Source of the DNA: an uncultured Clostridia bacterium
GTDB lineage: Bacteria > Bacillota > Clostridia > Oscillospirales > Oscillospiraceae
DNA: 6,869 nt
NCBI GenBank assembly: GCA_945946745.1
Contig: CAMEWZ010000084.1
Coordinates: 1 to 6,869 of the forward strand
Reading direction: 5' to 3'
Position 1 is the stretch's first letter; every line of letters begins with the position of its first letter. Below, one piece after another: positions 6,161 through 6,869 of this stretch. Under the pieces are notes generated by a model that was not told the origin of the DNA, did no database searches, and was given only the letters and a program-made list of their open reading frames with translations. The position numbers and the translations under genes were made by a program.

Positions 6161-6742
6161 ATGTTCATCAAAGACTGGAAAAAGGAGATTTTCTCCATTC
6201 CCAATTTACTCAGCTTTTTTCGGCTGGCACTGATTCCGGTGTATGCTTACATTTATTTGAACGCCACTCAGACCTATCAATATGTGCTCGCCGGAGCCAT
6301 CATGGCGGTATCGTGCCTCACGGATATGATCGATGGAAAAATCGCCCGCCGCTATAATATGATTACAACCCTTGGGAAGATTCTGGATCCCCTGGCGGAT
6401 AAGATCACCCAGTTCACCTTGACGCTGTGCCTGTCCCTGGAGCATCCGGTGCTGATGCCGGTGCTGGCGCTGTTTGTGGTGAAGGAGCTTTTTCAGCTGA
6501 TTATGGGGATTTTGCATCTGCGCAAGGGGCAGATGCTGCCGGGCGCCTTGATGGCGGGAAAGGTCTGCACCACGGTGCTGTTTGTCAGCTTGATCGCCCT
6601 GGTGCTGTTCCCCCGGATCGACCCCATGGCGGTGAACCTCATCGCCTTTGTGGACACAGTCTTTCTGGCGATTTCCTTTGTCAGCTACATTCGCGCGTAT
6701 TTCGGAAAAAACCGAAAGGTGCAGAATCTGGACACCGAATGA
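6161..6742 (+). CDS. pgsA: CDP-alcohol phosphatidyltransferase, probable phosphatidylglycerophosphate synthase
   Basis: A 193-aa integral membrane enzyme expected to join CDP-diacylglycerol and glycerol 3-phosphate into phosphatidylglycerophosphate, the precursor of phosphatidylglycerol and cardiolipin. The family signature D-G-x2-A-R-x8-G-x3-D-x3-D is complete in DGKIARRYNMITTLGKILDPLAD (about 53-75). Its Asp residues bind divalent metal and one is the catalytic base in studied relatives. The N-terminus FSIPNLLSFFRLALIPVYAY is typical of PgsA. Hydrophobic segments follow around 18-34, 38-52, 79-107, 122-145 and 150-175, consistent with the usual six-helix fold. The length is typical. ATG 6161 has GGAGG 6 nt upstream. 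Other CDP-alcohol transferases, such as cardiolipin or phosphatidylinositol-type enzymes, share the motif, so the exact acceptor is inferred from overall resemblance. It has its own promoter and is followed by hairpins. Confidence 0.9.
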   Translation: MFIKDWKKEIFSIPNLLSFFRLALIPVYAYIYLNATQTYQYVLAGAIMAVSCLTDMIDGKIARRYNMITTLGKILDPLADKITQFTLTLCLSLEHPVLMPVLALFVVKELFQLIMGILHLRKGQMLPGALMAGKVCTTVLFVSLIALVLFPRIDPMAVNLIAFVDTVFLAISFVSYIRAYFGKNRKVQNLDTE

Positions 6743-6759
6743 AATAGATAAAATGAATT

Positions 6760-6782
6760 GCGCGCCGGAAGTTCCGGCGCGC
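6760..6782 (+). terminator. GC-rich hairpin after pgsA
   Basis: GCGCGCCGG (6760-6768) pairs with CCGGCGCGC (6774-6782) around AAGTT, 17 nt after the pgsA stop. The stem is very stable, but the following bases are ATATATGAT rather than a T-run. It may act as an imperfect terminator or protect the 3' end of the mRNA. Confidence 0.5.
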
Positions 6783-6796
6783 ATATATGATCCGAT

Positions 6797-6830
6797 AAAA
6801 ATGGCAGCGGCTCCATCTGAGCCGCTGCCA
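6797..6830 (-). terminator. Intrinsic terminator for a leftward gene beyond the right edge
   Basis: A perfect 12-bp stem, TGGCAGCGGCTC (6802-6813) with GAGCCGCTGCCA (6819-6830), encloses a 5-nt loop. On the minus strand it is followed at once by TTTTT (6801-6797), the classic Rho-independent form. On the plus strand it is followed by a pyrimidine-rich stretch (GCTTCTGTCCTCTTTCT), so it may also stop pgsA transcripts. The orientation implies a convergent gene to the right of the window, whose 3' end could lie in 6831-6869; no coding sequence can be assigned there. Confidence 0.75.
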
Positions 6831-6869
6831 GCTTCTGTCCTCTTTCTACGGTCAAACAACGTGTCACAG

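Noticed and set aside
6206..6859. A 217-aa minus-strand open frame over pgsA
   Set aside because: It is antisense to the CDP-alcohol transferase signature, runs through two terminator-like hairpins, and has a His/Gln-rich composition typical of shadow frames.

Overview
The window looks like chromosomal DNA of a moderately GC-rich, spore-forming Clostridia-type Firmicute. This rests on strong AGGAGG ribosome binding sites, SigA-type promoters (TTGACG-17-TAAAAT, TTGATA-18-TATAAT), and spore cortex-lytic enzyme genes resembling SleC of Clostridium. An Oscillospiraceae-like gut bacterium is my inference; no marker gene here proves it.

Left half, minus strand: asnB (asparagine synthase, glutamine-hydrolysing, 3162 to 1345), followed by pyk (pyruvate kinase, from 1276 and running off the left edge). 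pyk has its own promoter, whose -35 box begins at the base after the asnB stop codon, so the two genes need not be co-transcribed. Divergent from asnB is a small, mainly helical protein of unknown function (3239-3667).

Centre: right after the stop of that small gene lies a 147-bp non-coding element (3668-3814). It is bounded by inverted arrays of a 7-bp repeat (ACAGTTG / CAACTGT) and contains two hairpins; it looks like a MITE or similar small repeat.

Right half, plus strand: a tight three-gene cassette (3877-6024), probably sporulation-linked. Gene 1 encodes a free-standing beta-sandwich protein corresponding to the N-terminal pre/pro-region of SleC. Gene 2 encodes the SleC catalytic SpoIID/LytB-type domain with two peptidoglycan-binding repeats and a tail. 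Gene 3 encodes two further peptidoglycan-binding repeats and overlaps gene 2 by 4 bases. The gene 1/gene 2 boundary falls about where known SleC zymogens are cut during activation, and this split is the most interesting feature of the window. A SigK-like promoter candidate precedes the cassette.

The cassette is followed by a phosphatidylglycerophosphate synthase-type membrane enzyme (pgsA, 6161-6742) with its own vegetative promoter, then two strong hairpins. The second has a T-tract on the minus strand and probably terminates a leftward gene lying beyond the right edge. No stretch longer than 300 bases lacks a gene. I saw no tRNA, rRNA, CRISPR array or transposase.
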